Shown here: one piece after another, positions 7,752-18,764 of the stretch
Layout: each line of letters starts with the position of its first letter
Numbering within the stretch: position 1 is the first letter of the stretch
NCBI GenBank assembly: GCA_965263455.1
Contig: CBDHHN010000004.1
Coordinates: 3,100,001 to 3,164,000 of the forward strand
Length of the DNA: 64,000 nucleotides
From: CADEDH01 sp965263455
GTDB lineage: Bacteria > Actinomycetota > Acidimicrobiia > Acidimicrobiales > SZUA-35
Reading direction: 5' to 3'
Notes under the pieces: model-generated
Seen by the model: the letters and a program-made list of their open reading frames with translations, nothing else
The model's database searches: none
Told to the model about the DNA's origin: nothing
Position numbers and translations under genes: made by a program

Positions 7752-8372
7752 ATGCCCGACGAGTCGCGATCCGCCTTCGAACCACCGTGGCCGTCGACCG
7801 TTCGCCTCCGGCCGGTGCGCGGGGACGACGTCGACTGGCTGGTGGCTCAGGCCACCGACCGGCATCTGGTCGGGCGTCACAACTGGCCTGGCGAGGCTCC
7901 CGACCCGGCGGGCCTGGCCGAGCGCTACCGGGCGGAGTTGGCCGCCGATGGGATGATGAATCCCGAGATCGGTCGTCTGGTGGTGGAGTTGGCCGACGGC
8001 ACCGTGATCGGGAACGTGACCTGGCGCCCCGAGCGCTGGGGGCCGAGCCCTCAGAGCACCGGACTGGCCTTCGGGATTGCCCTCCTCCCGGCCTATCGGG
8101 GCCACGGTCACGGGACGGTGGCCCAGCGGCTTCTGATCGACCACCTGTTCCGCACCAGCCCCGGCCTGCACCGGATCCAGTCCGACACCGCGGTCGACAA
8201 CCCGGCCGAGCAACGGTCGTTGACCAAGGCGGGCATGGTCGAGGAGGGTCGCCTGCGGCAGGGTGAGTGGCGCGACGGCGCCTACCACGACCACTACGTC
8301 TACGGCATTCTGCGGGTCGAGTGGGAGGCCTGGCCCGAACACGGCGACGAGCCGGGTGTGGCCGGCGAGTGA
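7752..8372 (+). CDS. GNAT-family N-acetyltransferase (RimJ/RimL-like)
   Basis: This 206-residue protein has the GNAT fold. VRLRPVRGDDVDWL begins the domain, GLAFGIALLPAYRGHGHGTVAQRLLIDHLF contains the acetyl-CoA-binding R/Q-x-x-G-x-G/A loop (here RGHGHG), and RIQSDTAVDNPAEQRSLTKAGMVEEG is the typical motif B of RimJ/RimL-type enzymes. It likely acetylates an amine on a protein N-terminus or small molecule in the cytosol. An in-frame extension to 7602 exists but is low-complexity and not homologous, so ATG 7752 was chosen. It converges with the oxidase gene at 8479. Confidence 0.85.
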   Translation: MPDESRSAFEPPWPSTVRLRPVRGDDVDWLVAQATDRHLVGRHNWPGEAPDPAGLAERYRAELAADGMMNPEIGRLVVELADGTVIGNVTWRPERWGPSPQSTGLAFGIALLPAYRGHGHGTVAQRLLIDHLFRTSPGLHRIQSDTAVDNPAEQRSLTKAGMVEEGRLRQGEWRDGAYHDHYVYGILRVEWEAWPEHGDEPGVAGE

Positions 8373-8478
8373 CGGGCCCCGCCCTCGGCGTACCCGGCCC
8401 TCGGGCCGACGATGCCTCGATGGAGGATGGCGACTGCGTCGAGACGAGTTGTTCCACGTCGTGGAGGGTCCGGCGCGC

Positions 8479-9732
8479 CTACGCCGGGCGTGCGTACTGT
8501 CGGCGGGCGAAGGGCGACAGGTCGATGGTCGAGGCGCCAAGGACCAGCCGTTGGGCCACCGCCTCGCCCAAGGCCGCCGAGTGCTTGAACCCATGGCCAC
8601 TGCAGGCGGAGATGAGGGTCACCCGGTCCGTTTCGGGGTGGGTGTCGATCAGGAAGTCATCGTCGGCGGTGTTGGTGTAGAGGCAGACCTCAGCCCGGAC
8701 GCATCGCTCCGAGAGGCCCCGAACCCTGGGGGCGACGTTGCGGGCATGGAATCGGGCGATCTCCTCGGCCGACACCACCCGGTCGACCCGGTCCGGATCG
8801 GTCGTGGTGTCGAACTGTTCGCCCAGCACCTTGACCGCCGCCGTCATCCCGGGAGGCGTCGGAAAGACGGCGAGGTAGTCGTCGATGGTTTCGCCCACCC
8901 ACATGACGAACGGCATGGCCTCCACCGTGAACGCGGCCGGGTCGTCAGCCTCGAACCAGTACACGACCTGGCGGGTCACCGTGAGGGCTTCAGCGTCGAC
9001 CGGAGCGGCCAGTCCGAACCCGTGTTGGCCTCCGGACGGCCCGGGCCCGCCCGGGGTGGGGTCCGGGCCGGTCCCGCTCGCCAGCCAGGGACCGGCGGCC
9101 AGCACCACCTGGTCGGCCCGGTAGCGCCCGCGATCGGTGAACACGTCGACCCCGTCGTCGTCGGGTTCCACCGCCATCACCGTCTCGCCGAACGCGAGGG
9201 CGGCACCGGCGGCGCGGGCCAGATCGAGTTGGGCGGTGACGGCGGCCTCGCACGCCACCAGACCGGCCGTCGGTTCGTAGGCCACCGACACGTCGTCGGG
9301 GACCTGCAGCGGCGGACACCGGCGCGAGGCGTCGGCCGGATCGAGCAGCGATACCGGTATGCCGGCGTCGGCCCCGATGGCGTGGGTCCGGACGGCGAAG
9401 TCGTCCCAGCGATCCCCGGGGGTCGGCGTCTGTTCGGTCAGGATCAGGCCACCCGTCTCCCACAGCAGCCGTCGACCCGACTCGGTCTCCAGGGACCGCC
9501 AGAGTTCGTGGGATCGACGCACCAGGGGCAGGTACTGCGGGCCCTCGCCGACGGCGAGCCGGGTGATGCGGGTCTCGGCGTGGGTCGAGCCGAGACGGTG
9601 CGGCGGGTGATGGCGATCGATCCCGATCACCGACCGACCCAGACGCCGGGCCTGGAGGGCGGTCGCCGCCCCCATGGCGCCGAGGCCGACGACGACGACG
9701 TCGGCGGCTGCGGTCGCGGTGGATGAGGCCAT
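8479..9732 (-). CDS. MSOX/MTOX-type FAD-dependent amine oxidase (sarcosine or N-methyl amino acid oxidase)
   Basis: This 417-residue protein has an N-terminal Rossmann motif for FAD (VVVVGLGAMGAATALQAR) followed by STHAETRITRLA, typical of monomeric sarcosine oxidase and N-methyltryptophan oxidase. Near the C-terminus, CLYTNTADDDFLIDTHP (Cys at about 350) matches the cysteine that binds FAD covalently in this family, and SGHGFKHS is the conserved closing motif. It probably oxidises an N-methyl amino acid to the demethylated amine, formaldehyde and hydrogen peroxide. Formaldehyde could feed the folate pool used by the nearby metF and metH, which is inference. It ends 70 bp from metH on the same strand. 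Confidence 0.85.
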   Translation of the reverse strand: MASSTATAAADVVVVGLGAMGAATALQARRLGRSVIGIDRHHPPHRLGSTHAETRITRLAVGEGPQYLPLVRRSHELWRSLETESGRRLLWETGGLILTEQTPTPGDRWDDFAVRTHAIGADAGIPVSLLDPADASRRCPPLQVPDDVSVAYEPTAGLVACEAAVTAQLDLARAAGAALAFGETVMAVEPDDDGVDVFTDRGRYRADQVVLAAGPWLASGTGPDPTPGGPGPSGGQHGFGLAAPVDAEALTVTRQVVYWFEADDPAAFTVEAMPFVMWVGETIDDYLAVFPTPPGMTAAVKVLGEQFDTTTDPDRVDRVVSAEEIARFHARNVAPRVRGLSERCVRAEVCLYTNTADDDFLIDTHPETDRVTLISACSGHGFKHSAALGEAVAQRLVLGASTIDLSPFARRQYARPA

Positions 9733-9802
9733 GTGGAGACCATCCTGCCATCGTCGCCCGCTGCCCGCGGCGTTGTCGGTACCCCCGAGGGGTAGGCGTC
9801 GT

Positions 9803-13546
<3,744 letters not shown>

Positions 13547-13559
13547 GGGTGCTCCTGGC

Positions 13560-14423
13560 TCAGGCGAGGGACTCCGACAGCCGCCCACCCTGTTCCAGGG
13601 TGCGGATGGTGGCCGTGGTCAGCTGACGCCGGTTCATGGTGTAGAAGTGGAAGCTCTCCACCCCGCCGGCGGCGAGGCGGCGGCACTGCTCGGCTGCCAC
13701 CGAGGCGGCCACGCACTGGTGGACTTCGGGGTCGTCCTCCAGGCCGTCGAACAGACGGCGGAGCCAGGTCGGCACGTCGGCCCCGCAGCGGGAGGCGAAA
13801 CGGGCCACGGCCGTGAAGTTGTTGACCACCATGATCCCGGGCACCAGGGGCCCCGTGATCCCGGCGGCGTCGGCCGCGTCGCGGAAGCGGAGGAACACGT
13901 CGGGGTCGAAGAAGAACTGGGTGAGGGCCCGGTCGGCCCCGGCCTCCAGCTTCCGTCGCAGGTTGTCGAGGTCGGCCTGCGCCGAGGTGGCCAGCGGGTG
14001 GACCTCGGGGTAGGCGGCGACCGAGATGTCCCATTGGGCGCCGTCGGGTCGGGAACGGATGCCGGCCACCAGTTCCTCGGCCGTTCGGTAGCCGACGGCG
14101 CCGTCGGGCCCTTCCGGCGCTCCGTCGCCCCGGAGGGCCACCAGGTGGCGGACGCCGAGGTCGGCGTAGGTGTCGAGCAGATCGTGGATCTGGTCCAACC
14201 CGGCCGCCACCGTGGTCAGATGGGCGGCGATGGGGGTCGACACGTGCTGGGTCAGCAGGCGGACCATGTCGATGGTCCGCTCCCGGGTGGTCCCACCCGC
14301 ACCGTAGGTCACGCTCATGAAACCGGGGTCGTGGTCCGACAGCTCCTTGGCCACGCCCAACAGGTTGTGGCGGCCGTCGACGGTGGCCGGGGGGAAGAAC
14401 TCGAACGAATAGCGGTGGGTCAT
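13560..14423 (-). CDS. metF: 5,10-methylenetetrahydrofolate reductase MetF
   Basis: The 287-residue protein is a single TIM-barrel flavoprotein that reduces 5,10-methylene-THF to 5-methyl-THF, the methyl donor for the adjacent MetH. It starts MTHRYSFEFFPP, the family hallmark whose Glu is catalytic, and contains MSVTYGAGGTTRERT and HLVALRGDGAP. The Phe-Phe-Asp strand (TQFFFDPDVFLRF) is also typical. ATG 14423 is chosen because a GGAGG site precedes it and because it overlaps the upstream stop by 4 nt (ATGA). The operon order ArsR/methyltransferase-metF-metH places it under the same control. Confidence 0.95.
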   Translation of the reverse strand: MTHRYSFEFFPPATVDGRHNLLGVAKELSDHDPGFMSVTYGAGGTTRERTIDMVRLLTQHVSTPIAAHLTTVAAGLDQIHDLLDTYADLGVRHLVALRGDGAPEGPDGAVGYRTAEELVAGIRSRPDGAQWDISVAAYPEVHPLATSAQADLDNLRRKLEAGADRALTQFFFDPDVFLRFRDAADAAGITGPLVPGIMVVNNFTAVARFASRCGADVPTWLRRLFDGLEDDPEVHQCVAASVAAEQCRRLAAGGVESFHFYTMNRRQLTTATIRTLEQGGRLSESLA

Positions 14424-15397
14424 CCCAGGACCTCCAGTCCGGACAACGATCGGCTGTCGATTCGCTGGTCGGCCTGCCACAGGGTGATGGTCAGACCGGG
14501 TGGATCGACGTCGGGTGGTTCGAGGTGTTCGACGCTGATGTCGGTCAGACCCGCCGTCCGGCACCAGCCCGTCACCTCCTCATCGGTGAAACCGAGGCGG
14601 CGATGACCGTGGCCCCGCAGGGCCTCCTCCCCGTGGGGGGCGAAGTCGACGATGAGCAGGCGACCCTCGGCTCCCAGGGTTCGGGCCGCCTCCTCGATCG
14701 CTCGGGCCGGCTCGTCGAGGAAGTGAAGCACGTGGTGGAGCACGGCCACGTCGACCTTGCCGTCGGGCAGGTCGAGGTTGTAGGCGTTGCCGTGCTTGAC
14801 CGAGCAGTGGGCGCTGGCCTCGTGGTCGAGGGTGGTGCGGGCCAGGTTGAGCATCTCCCGGCTCAGCTCGATACCGATCCCGTGGTCGACCAGGGGGGCG
14901 AACAGTTCCAGGACCCGTCCGGTGCCGGTACCGACGTCGAGCAGGGTGTCGATGTGGCGTCCGGCCACGGCCTCGACCATGGCGGCCTCGACCCGTGATT
15001 TCGGCGGCCGCCGGTCGAGGAGGAGTATCTCCTCCGCGGCCACCCTCTCGGCCGACCGGGCCGCCAGTTCGGCCCGCTGGGCCCGGATGACCTGGAGCTG
15101 ACGCTGGTCGGCTACCAGTTGTTGGTTGCTCAACTCGACCAACGGTCGCATCGAGGCCAGGAAGCCTCGGGCGAAGGACCCGTCGGCGTGCCGGTAGTAG
15201 GCGCTGGTGCCCTCGGCCTGGCGGTGGAGCAGACCCGCATCGCACAGCAGCTTGAGGTGGCGGCTGACCCGGGGCTGGCTCTGACCGAGGATGCGGCACA
15301 GTTCCGACACGGTCAGCTCGCTCCGGTCGAGCACGAGCAGGATCCGCATGCGGGTCGGTTCGCCCGCCGCCTTCATGGCCTGGATCAGTTGGTCCAC
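14420..15397 (-). CDS. ArsR-type repressor fused to SAM methyltransferase-like domain (SahR-like)
   Basis: The protein has an ArsR-type winged helix (about residues 1-85: AGEPTRMRILLVLDRSELTVSELCRILGQSQPRVSRHLKLL) followed by a linker helix and a class I methyltransferase fold (about 130-300; SAM/SAH-binding loop LLDVGTGTGRVLEL). No metal-binding Cys are evident. In other bacteria ArsR/methyltransferase proteins next to met genes are thought to sense S-adenosylhomocysteine, so this is a likely repressor of the methionine cycle. GTG 15397 has a perfect GGAGG site 7 nt away and starts at the conserved domain; ATG 15448 would add 17 residues but lacks one. It overlaps metF by 4 nt. Its own operator is probably the repeat at 15458-15478. 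Confidence 0.85.
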   Translation of the reverse strand: MDQLIQAMKAAGEPTRMRILLVLDRSELTVSELCRILGQSQPRVSRHLKLLCDAGLLHRQAEGTSAYYRHADGSFARGFLASMRPLVELSNQQLVADQRQLQVIRAQRAELAARSAERVAAEEILLLDRRPPKSRVEAAMVEAVAGRHIDTLLDVGTGTGRVLELFAPLVDHGIGIELSREMLNLARTTLDHEASAHCSVKHGNAYNLDLPDGKVDVAVLHHVLHFLDEPARAIEEAARTLGAEGRLLIVDFAPHGEEALRGHGHRRLGFTDEEVTGWCRTAGLTDISVEHLEPPDVDPPGLTITLWQADQRIDSRSLSGLEVLG

Positions 15398-15457
15398 CCG
15401 TGAACCTCCGGTCGCCGCACTCGGTGCTCCATCGTCAGTCCACCGCATGACTGAATC

Positions 15458-15478
15458 GAAATATCAATATTTCTTGAT
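15458..15478. promoter_or_regulatory. Candidate ArsR/SahR-type operator upstream of the methionine operon
   Basis: This AT-rich island in otherwise GC-rich DNA contains two overlapping inverted repeats: GAAATAT-CA-ATATTTC (15458-15473) and ATCAA-N6-TTGAT (15463-15478). ATCAA/TTGAT half-sites spaced like this are typical of ArsR-family operators. It lies about 60-80 bp upstream of the preferred GTG start of the ArsR/methyltransferase gene, where a promoter is expected. Confidence 0.6.
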
Positions 15479-15518
15479 GAAGTGATCCAAGTATGGCGGC
15501 GGGTGTAGGCATCGACAA

Positions 15519-15542
15519 CCCGGGCTCGGGCCCGAGCCCGGG
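15519..15542. repeat. 24-bp perfect GC palindrome in divergent intergenic region
   Basis: The left arm CCCGGGCTCGGG (15519-15530) and its reverse complement (15531-15542) abut without a spacer. It sits between the ArsR/methyltransferase promoter and the alpha/beta-hydrolase gene. It could form a cruciform or RNA hairpin or bind a dimeric protein. The function is unknown. Confidence 0.5.
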
Positions 15543-15601
15543 CCGCGCACCGCTCGGTCCGGTCTTGGTGGTGGCTCCGACCCGACCGCTACGGTGCGGC
15601 C

Positions 15602-16384
15602 ATGGTGGCGTTGGCCTATCACCTCCCCGGCGGCTCCGGGCCCCCGGTCCTGTTCATCCACGGCTACCTGGCCGGGGCCGCCTACTGGTCGCCCAACGTC
15701 ACCGAACTCGGTCGAGTCTGTCGTCCCGTGGTGGTCGAACTGTGGGGCCACGGCACCTCGCCCAGCCCCGAGGACCCCGACGACTATCGGCTCCCGGGCC
15801 TGGTCGATCACCTCGACCGGATTCGAGCCGAGGTCGGCGTCGAGCGATGGGCCGTGGTCGGCCATTCGCTGGGCTCGGCCATCGCCATGCACTACACCCT
15901 GGCCCACCCCGACCGGGTGGAGCGGTTGGTGGTGACCAACAGCCAGTCCGGCTTCGGTGCGGCCCGGGCCGACACCGAGAAGGGCGCGGCCCGGTTGGCC
16001 GACAAGATCGAGCGGGAGGGGATGGCCGCGTTCGAGCGGCACCCCCTCAACCCCAACCGCGGCCGCAGTCTGGCGCCGGAACTCAAGGCGGCGCTGGTCG
16101 CCGACTTCGAGCGGAGCACCCCGGCCGGGTTGGCCGGGGTGCTCCGATGGACGCTGCCGGGGACGTCGATGGTCGGCCACCTCGACCGGCTGCAGGTGCC
16201 CACCCTGCTGACCTGGGGGGTCCGGGAGAAGGCATTCGACGACGGGGCGGCGACAGCCCGGGACGGGATCACCGGACTCCAGGTCGTCGAACTCGACGCC
16301 GGCCATCCGGTCAATCTCCACGATCCCGTGGGCTTCAACCGGGCCGTCGGCCGCTTCCTGACGGCGGAGACGACGGGGGCCTGA
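15602..16384 (+). CDS. Alpha/beta-hydrolase fold protein
   Basis: The 260-residue protein has the alpha/beta-hydrolase layout: oxyanion segment FIHGYLAG (about 18-25), nucleophile elbow VVGHSLGS with Ser89, an acid-loop segment LLTWGVREKAFD (about 203), and a terminal catalytic His in AGHPVNLHDP (about 239). It resembles small-molecule esterases, hydrolases and haloperoxidase-like members, and the substrate cannot be assigned. No signal peptide is visible, so it is cytosolic. It is divergent from the methionine operon and converges with the histidine kinase gene. Confidence 0.85.
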   Translation: MVALAYHLPGGSGPPVLFIHGYLAGAAYWSPNVTELGRVCRPVVVELWGHGTSPSPEDPDDYRLPGLVDHLDRIRAEVGVERWAVVGHSLGSAIAMHYTLAHPDRVERLVVTNSQSGFGAARADTEKGAARLADKIEREGMAAFERHPLNPNRGRSLAPELKAALVADFERSTPAGLAGVLRWTLPGTSMVGHLDRLQVPTLLTWGVREKAFDDGAATARDGITGLQVVELDAGHPVNLHDPVGFNRAVGRFLTAETTGA

Positions 16385-16410
16385 CCGCCGTCGGCGCCAA
16401 CGCCGATCGC

Positions 16411-17916
16411 TCAGCGGGCGACCGGTAGGCGGAGCCGGAATCGGGCGCCGCCCCCCGGGGCCTCGTCCACCAACACCCCTCCACCGTTGCGGCCGGCGAT
16501 GGCGGCGACGATGGACAGCCCGAGGCCCGTGCCTCCCTCGCTTCGGCCCCGGTCGCCGTCGAGGCGGGTGAAGCGCTCGAACACCCGGTCCCGCTCCTCG
16601 ATCGGGATGCCGGGCCCGTCGTCGCTGACCTCCACCCACCACCAGGCCTCGTCGGGCACCACGGCCAGGTCCACCCGGGTGCGGGCATGCCGCACCGCGT
16701 TCTCGAGCAGGTTACGGACGGCCCGGGCCACCTCCGGCCGGTCGGCCACGACCCGGGCCGGCTGGACACCCGAGGCGTCGATGTCGACCGAGGCCCGGGT
16801 CGTGGCCCGCTCGGCCTCGTCGAACACGACGTCGTCGAGATCGAACGGGATGGGGCTGACGGGCACCGCCTCGTCGGTCCGGGCCAGGTAGAGCAGGTCG
16901 TCGACCAGGCTCTGGAGCCGGTCCAGTTCGGCCTCCAGGGTGGCCCGAAGCGTCTCGGGCGGGAGGTCCGAACCGGTCTCGACCAGGATGCGGGCGTTGG
17001 CGATCGGGCTCTTCAGCTCGTGGGAGGCGTCCGACACGAACCGCCGGCGCGCCTCGGACTGGCGTTCAAGGTCGGCGAGCACGGCGTTGGTGGTGCGGGC
17101 CAGGGCCTCGATCTCGTCGCCCGTCGACGGCTCGGTGACGCGGCCGCCACCGTCGGTCACCGCCGCCAGATCGGACCGGAGCCGGTGGACGGGGGCCAGG
17201 GCCCGGCCCGTGACCAGCCAGGCCACGAGCGCACCGGCCGCCGCCATCAGGGGGCCGCCCACGGCGAGCACGGTCCGAACGGCGGCGATGGTGGTCCGCG
17301 CCTCCTCGCCCTCGTTCCCGACCACGATTCGAGTGCCGTCTGCGGCCACGGCCACCGCCACCCGGATCCGCTCCCGGTGTCCGTCCTCGTCGTCCTCCCC
17401 ATCGAGCGTGTGGCCGTTGTCGCCCTCGTCCTCCTGGCCATCGTCCTCACCGTCTTCGTCGACGACGATGTCGATCGTGTGGAGGCCGGGACCGAGCACG
17501 GTCAGACCGGCGGCGTCGGGGGTGCCGGTGGCGGCCAGGACGGCGCCGTCCGGGCCCAGCACCACGGCCAGCACCTCCTCGCCCACCACGGTCACCAGCG
17601 AGGACGGGTCGGCCCCACCGGTCAGCAGAAGGGCCCGATCGGCGGCCTGTTCGGTCAGGGTGGTGTCTGCCGCCCGCCTGACCTGGGCCGTGACCAGCCG
17701 TTCCACCACTGCGCCACTGACCAGGACCAGGCCGGTCAGGGCCAGCGCAGCCCCGGCCGAGGTCCGCCACCGCACCGACCGGACGTTGGGTCGGCGTCGC
17801 CACCGTGGCGTGGGGGAATCCGGTGCCGAGGCGGCTACCGCTACCGCGACCGGCGAAGGGGAGGTGGACGGAGGCGAGGTCGCGGTCCGGCCGCCCAGCC
17901 CGTTCGAGTCGGCCAC
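16411..17916 (-). CDS. Sensor histidine kinase with acidic extracytoplasmic loop
   Basis: This 501-residue two-component kinase has a first membrane helix at about 45-70 (AGAALALTGLVLVSGAVV) and an extracytoplasmic domain at about 70-215. A second membrane helix follows (AVGGPLMAAAGALVAWLVTG), then HAMP, HisKA (VSDASHELKSPIANARIL; His autophosphorylated) and HATPase (NLLENAVRHA, DDGPGIP, GGTGLGLSI). The sensor loop contains about 30 residues very rich in Asp and Glu with scattered His (EDGEDDGQEDEGDNGHTLDG), which might bind cations. GTG 17916, one base after the regulator's stop, was chosen over an upstream ATG at 17991 inside that gene. It is paired with the OmpR-type regulator. Confidence 0.9.
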   Translation of the reverse strand: MADSNGLGGRTATSPPSTSPSPVAVAVAASAPDSPTPRWRRRPNVRSVRWRTSAGAALALTGLVLVSGAVVERLVTAQVRRAADTTLTEQAADRALLLTGGADPSSLVTVVGEEVLAVVLGPDGAVLAATGTPDAAGLTVLGPGLHTIDIVVDEDGEDDGQEDEGDNGHTLDGEDDEDGHRERIRVAVAVAADGTRIVVGNEGEEARTTIAAVRTVLAVGGPLMAAAGALVAWLVTGRALAPVHRLRSDLAAVTDGGGRVTEPSTGDEIEALARTTNAVLADLERQSEARRRFVSDASHELKSPIANARILVETGSDLPPETLRATLEAELDRLQSLVDDLLYLARTDEAVPVSPIPFDLDDVVFDEAERATTRASVDIDASGVQPARVVADRPEVARAVRNLLENAVRHARTRVDLAVVPDEAWWWVEVSDDGPGIPIEERDRVFERFTRLDGDRGRSEGGTGLGLSIVAAIAGRNGGGVLVDEAPGGGARFRLRLPVAR

Positions 17917-17917
17917 C

Positions 17918-18595
17918 TCAGCCGCCGTCGGTGCGCAGGCGATAGCCGGCCCCCCGCACCGTCTCGATGGCGGCCCGACCGAAGGGCTCATCGATCTTCT
18001 TGCGCAGGGAACGGATGTAGACCTCGACGATGTTCAGATCGCCGTCGAAGTGGAGGTCCCACACGTGATCGACGATGGTCCGCTTCGACACCACCTCCCC
18101 GGCCGAGCGCATGAGCTGCTCCAGCACGCCGAACTCACGGGCCGTGAGGTCGATCTCGACCTCGCCCCGACGGGCACCGCGGGTGGCGGCGTCGATCGAG
18201 AGGTCCCCGGCGCTATGCCTCACCGGCTGGCTCGACTCGGCCCGGCGCAGCAGGGCTCGGAGGCGGGCCACCAGGACCACGAACGAGAACGGCTTGGTCA
18301 GGTAGTCGTCGGCCCCGGTCTCGAAGCCCTCGGCCTCGTCCAGGTCGCCCTGCTTGGCCGTCAGCATCAGGATCGGGGTCCAGTTCCCCTCCTGGCGGAG
18401 GGCGTCGCACACCTTGTAGCCGTTCATCCCGGGGAGCATCAGGTCGAGGATGATGGCGTCGTAGTCGACCTCGCGGGCCCAGTGCAGGCCGTCGATTCCG
18501 GTGTGGGCCAGGTCGACGGCGAAACCCTCGTCCCGGAGCCCCCGCTCGAGGGATTGGGCCATGGTCAGTTCGTCCTCGACGACCAGGAGGCGCAT
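17918..18595 (-). CDS. OmpR-family response regulator
   Basis: This 225-residue protein has a receiver domain (about 1-115: LLVVEDE acidic pair, phospho-Asp in IILDLMLPGMNG, Lys in LTKPFSF) and a C-terminal winged-helix DNA-binding domain (about 130-222: LTAREFGVLEQLM, VEVYIRSLRKKID, IETVRGAGYRL). It is phosphorylated by the kinase encoded one base downstream. Upstream lie paired 11-nt-period CTGAA/TTCAG repeats, between this gene and the divergent flavoprotein/ABC operon, which are its probable binding sites. Confidence 0.94.
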   Translation of the reverse strand: MRLLVVEDELTMAQSLERGLRDEGFAVDLAHTGIDGLHWAREVDYDAIILDLMLPGMNGYKVCDALRQEGNWTPILMLTAKQGDLDEAEGFETGADDYLTKPFSFVVLVARLRALLRRAESSQPVRHSAGDLSIDAATRGARRGEVEIDLTAREFGVLEQLMRSAGEVVSKRTIVDHVWDLHFDGDLNIVEVYIRSLRKKIDEPFGRAAIETVRGAGYRLRTDGG

Positions 18596-18692
18596 GACCT
18601 CAACCTAGGGCCGCCGAACGGGGCCGGGCGGGGACCATCCCCGCCATCCGCGATCGCCACGCCGTCATCGAGGCCACGGTGACCCGTCACGC

Positions 18693-18739
18693 CTGAACCT
18701 CCGCTGAAGGCGCGCCGTCGACCTTCAGCTCACCTTCAG
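18693..18739. promoter_or_regulatory. Mirror-arranged 11-nt-period repeats: CTGAA x2 and TTCAG x2
   Basis: CTGAA occurs at 18693-18697 and 18704-18708, and its complement TTCAG at 18724-18728 and 18735-18739. Each pair is exactly 11 nt apart, and the two pairs form an inverted repeat. They sit between the response regulator (left) and the divergent ferric-reductase-like operon (start 18765). The pattern fits two OmpR-type dimer sites controlling both transcripts. Confidence 0.5.
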
Positions 18740-18764
18740 GCGGTGAGACGTACCGTCGGCGACC

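Noticed and set aside
13547..13559. Cobalamin riboswitch before metH
   Set aside because: Only 13 bp separate metF and metH, too short for any riboswitch.
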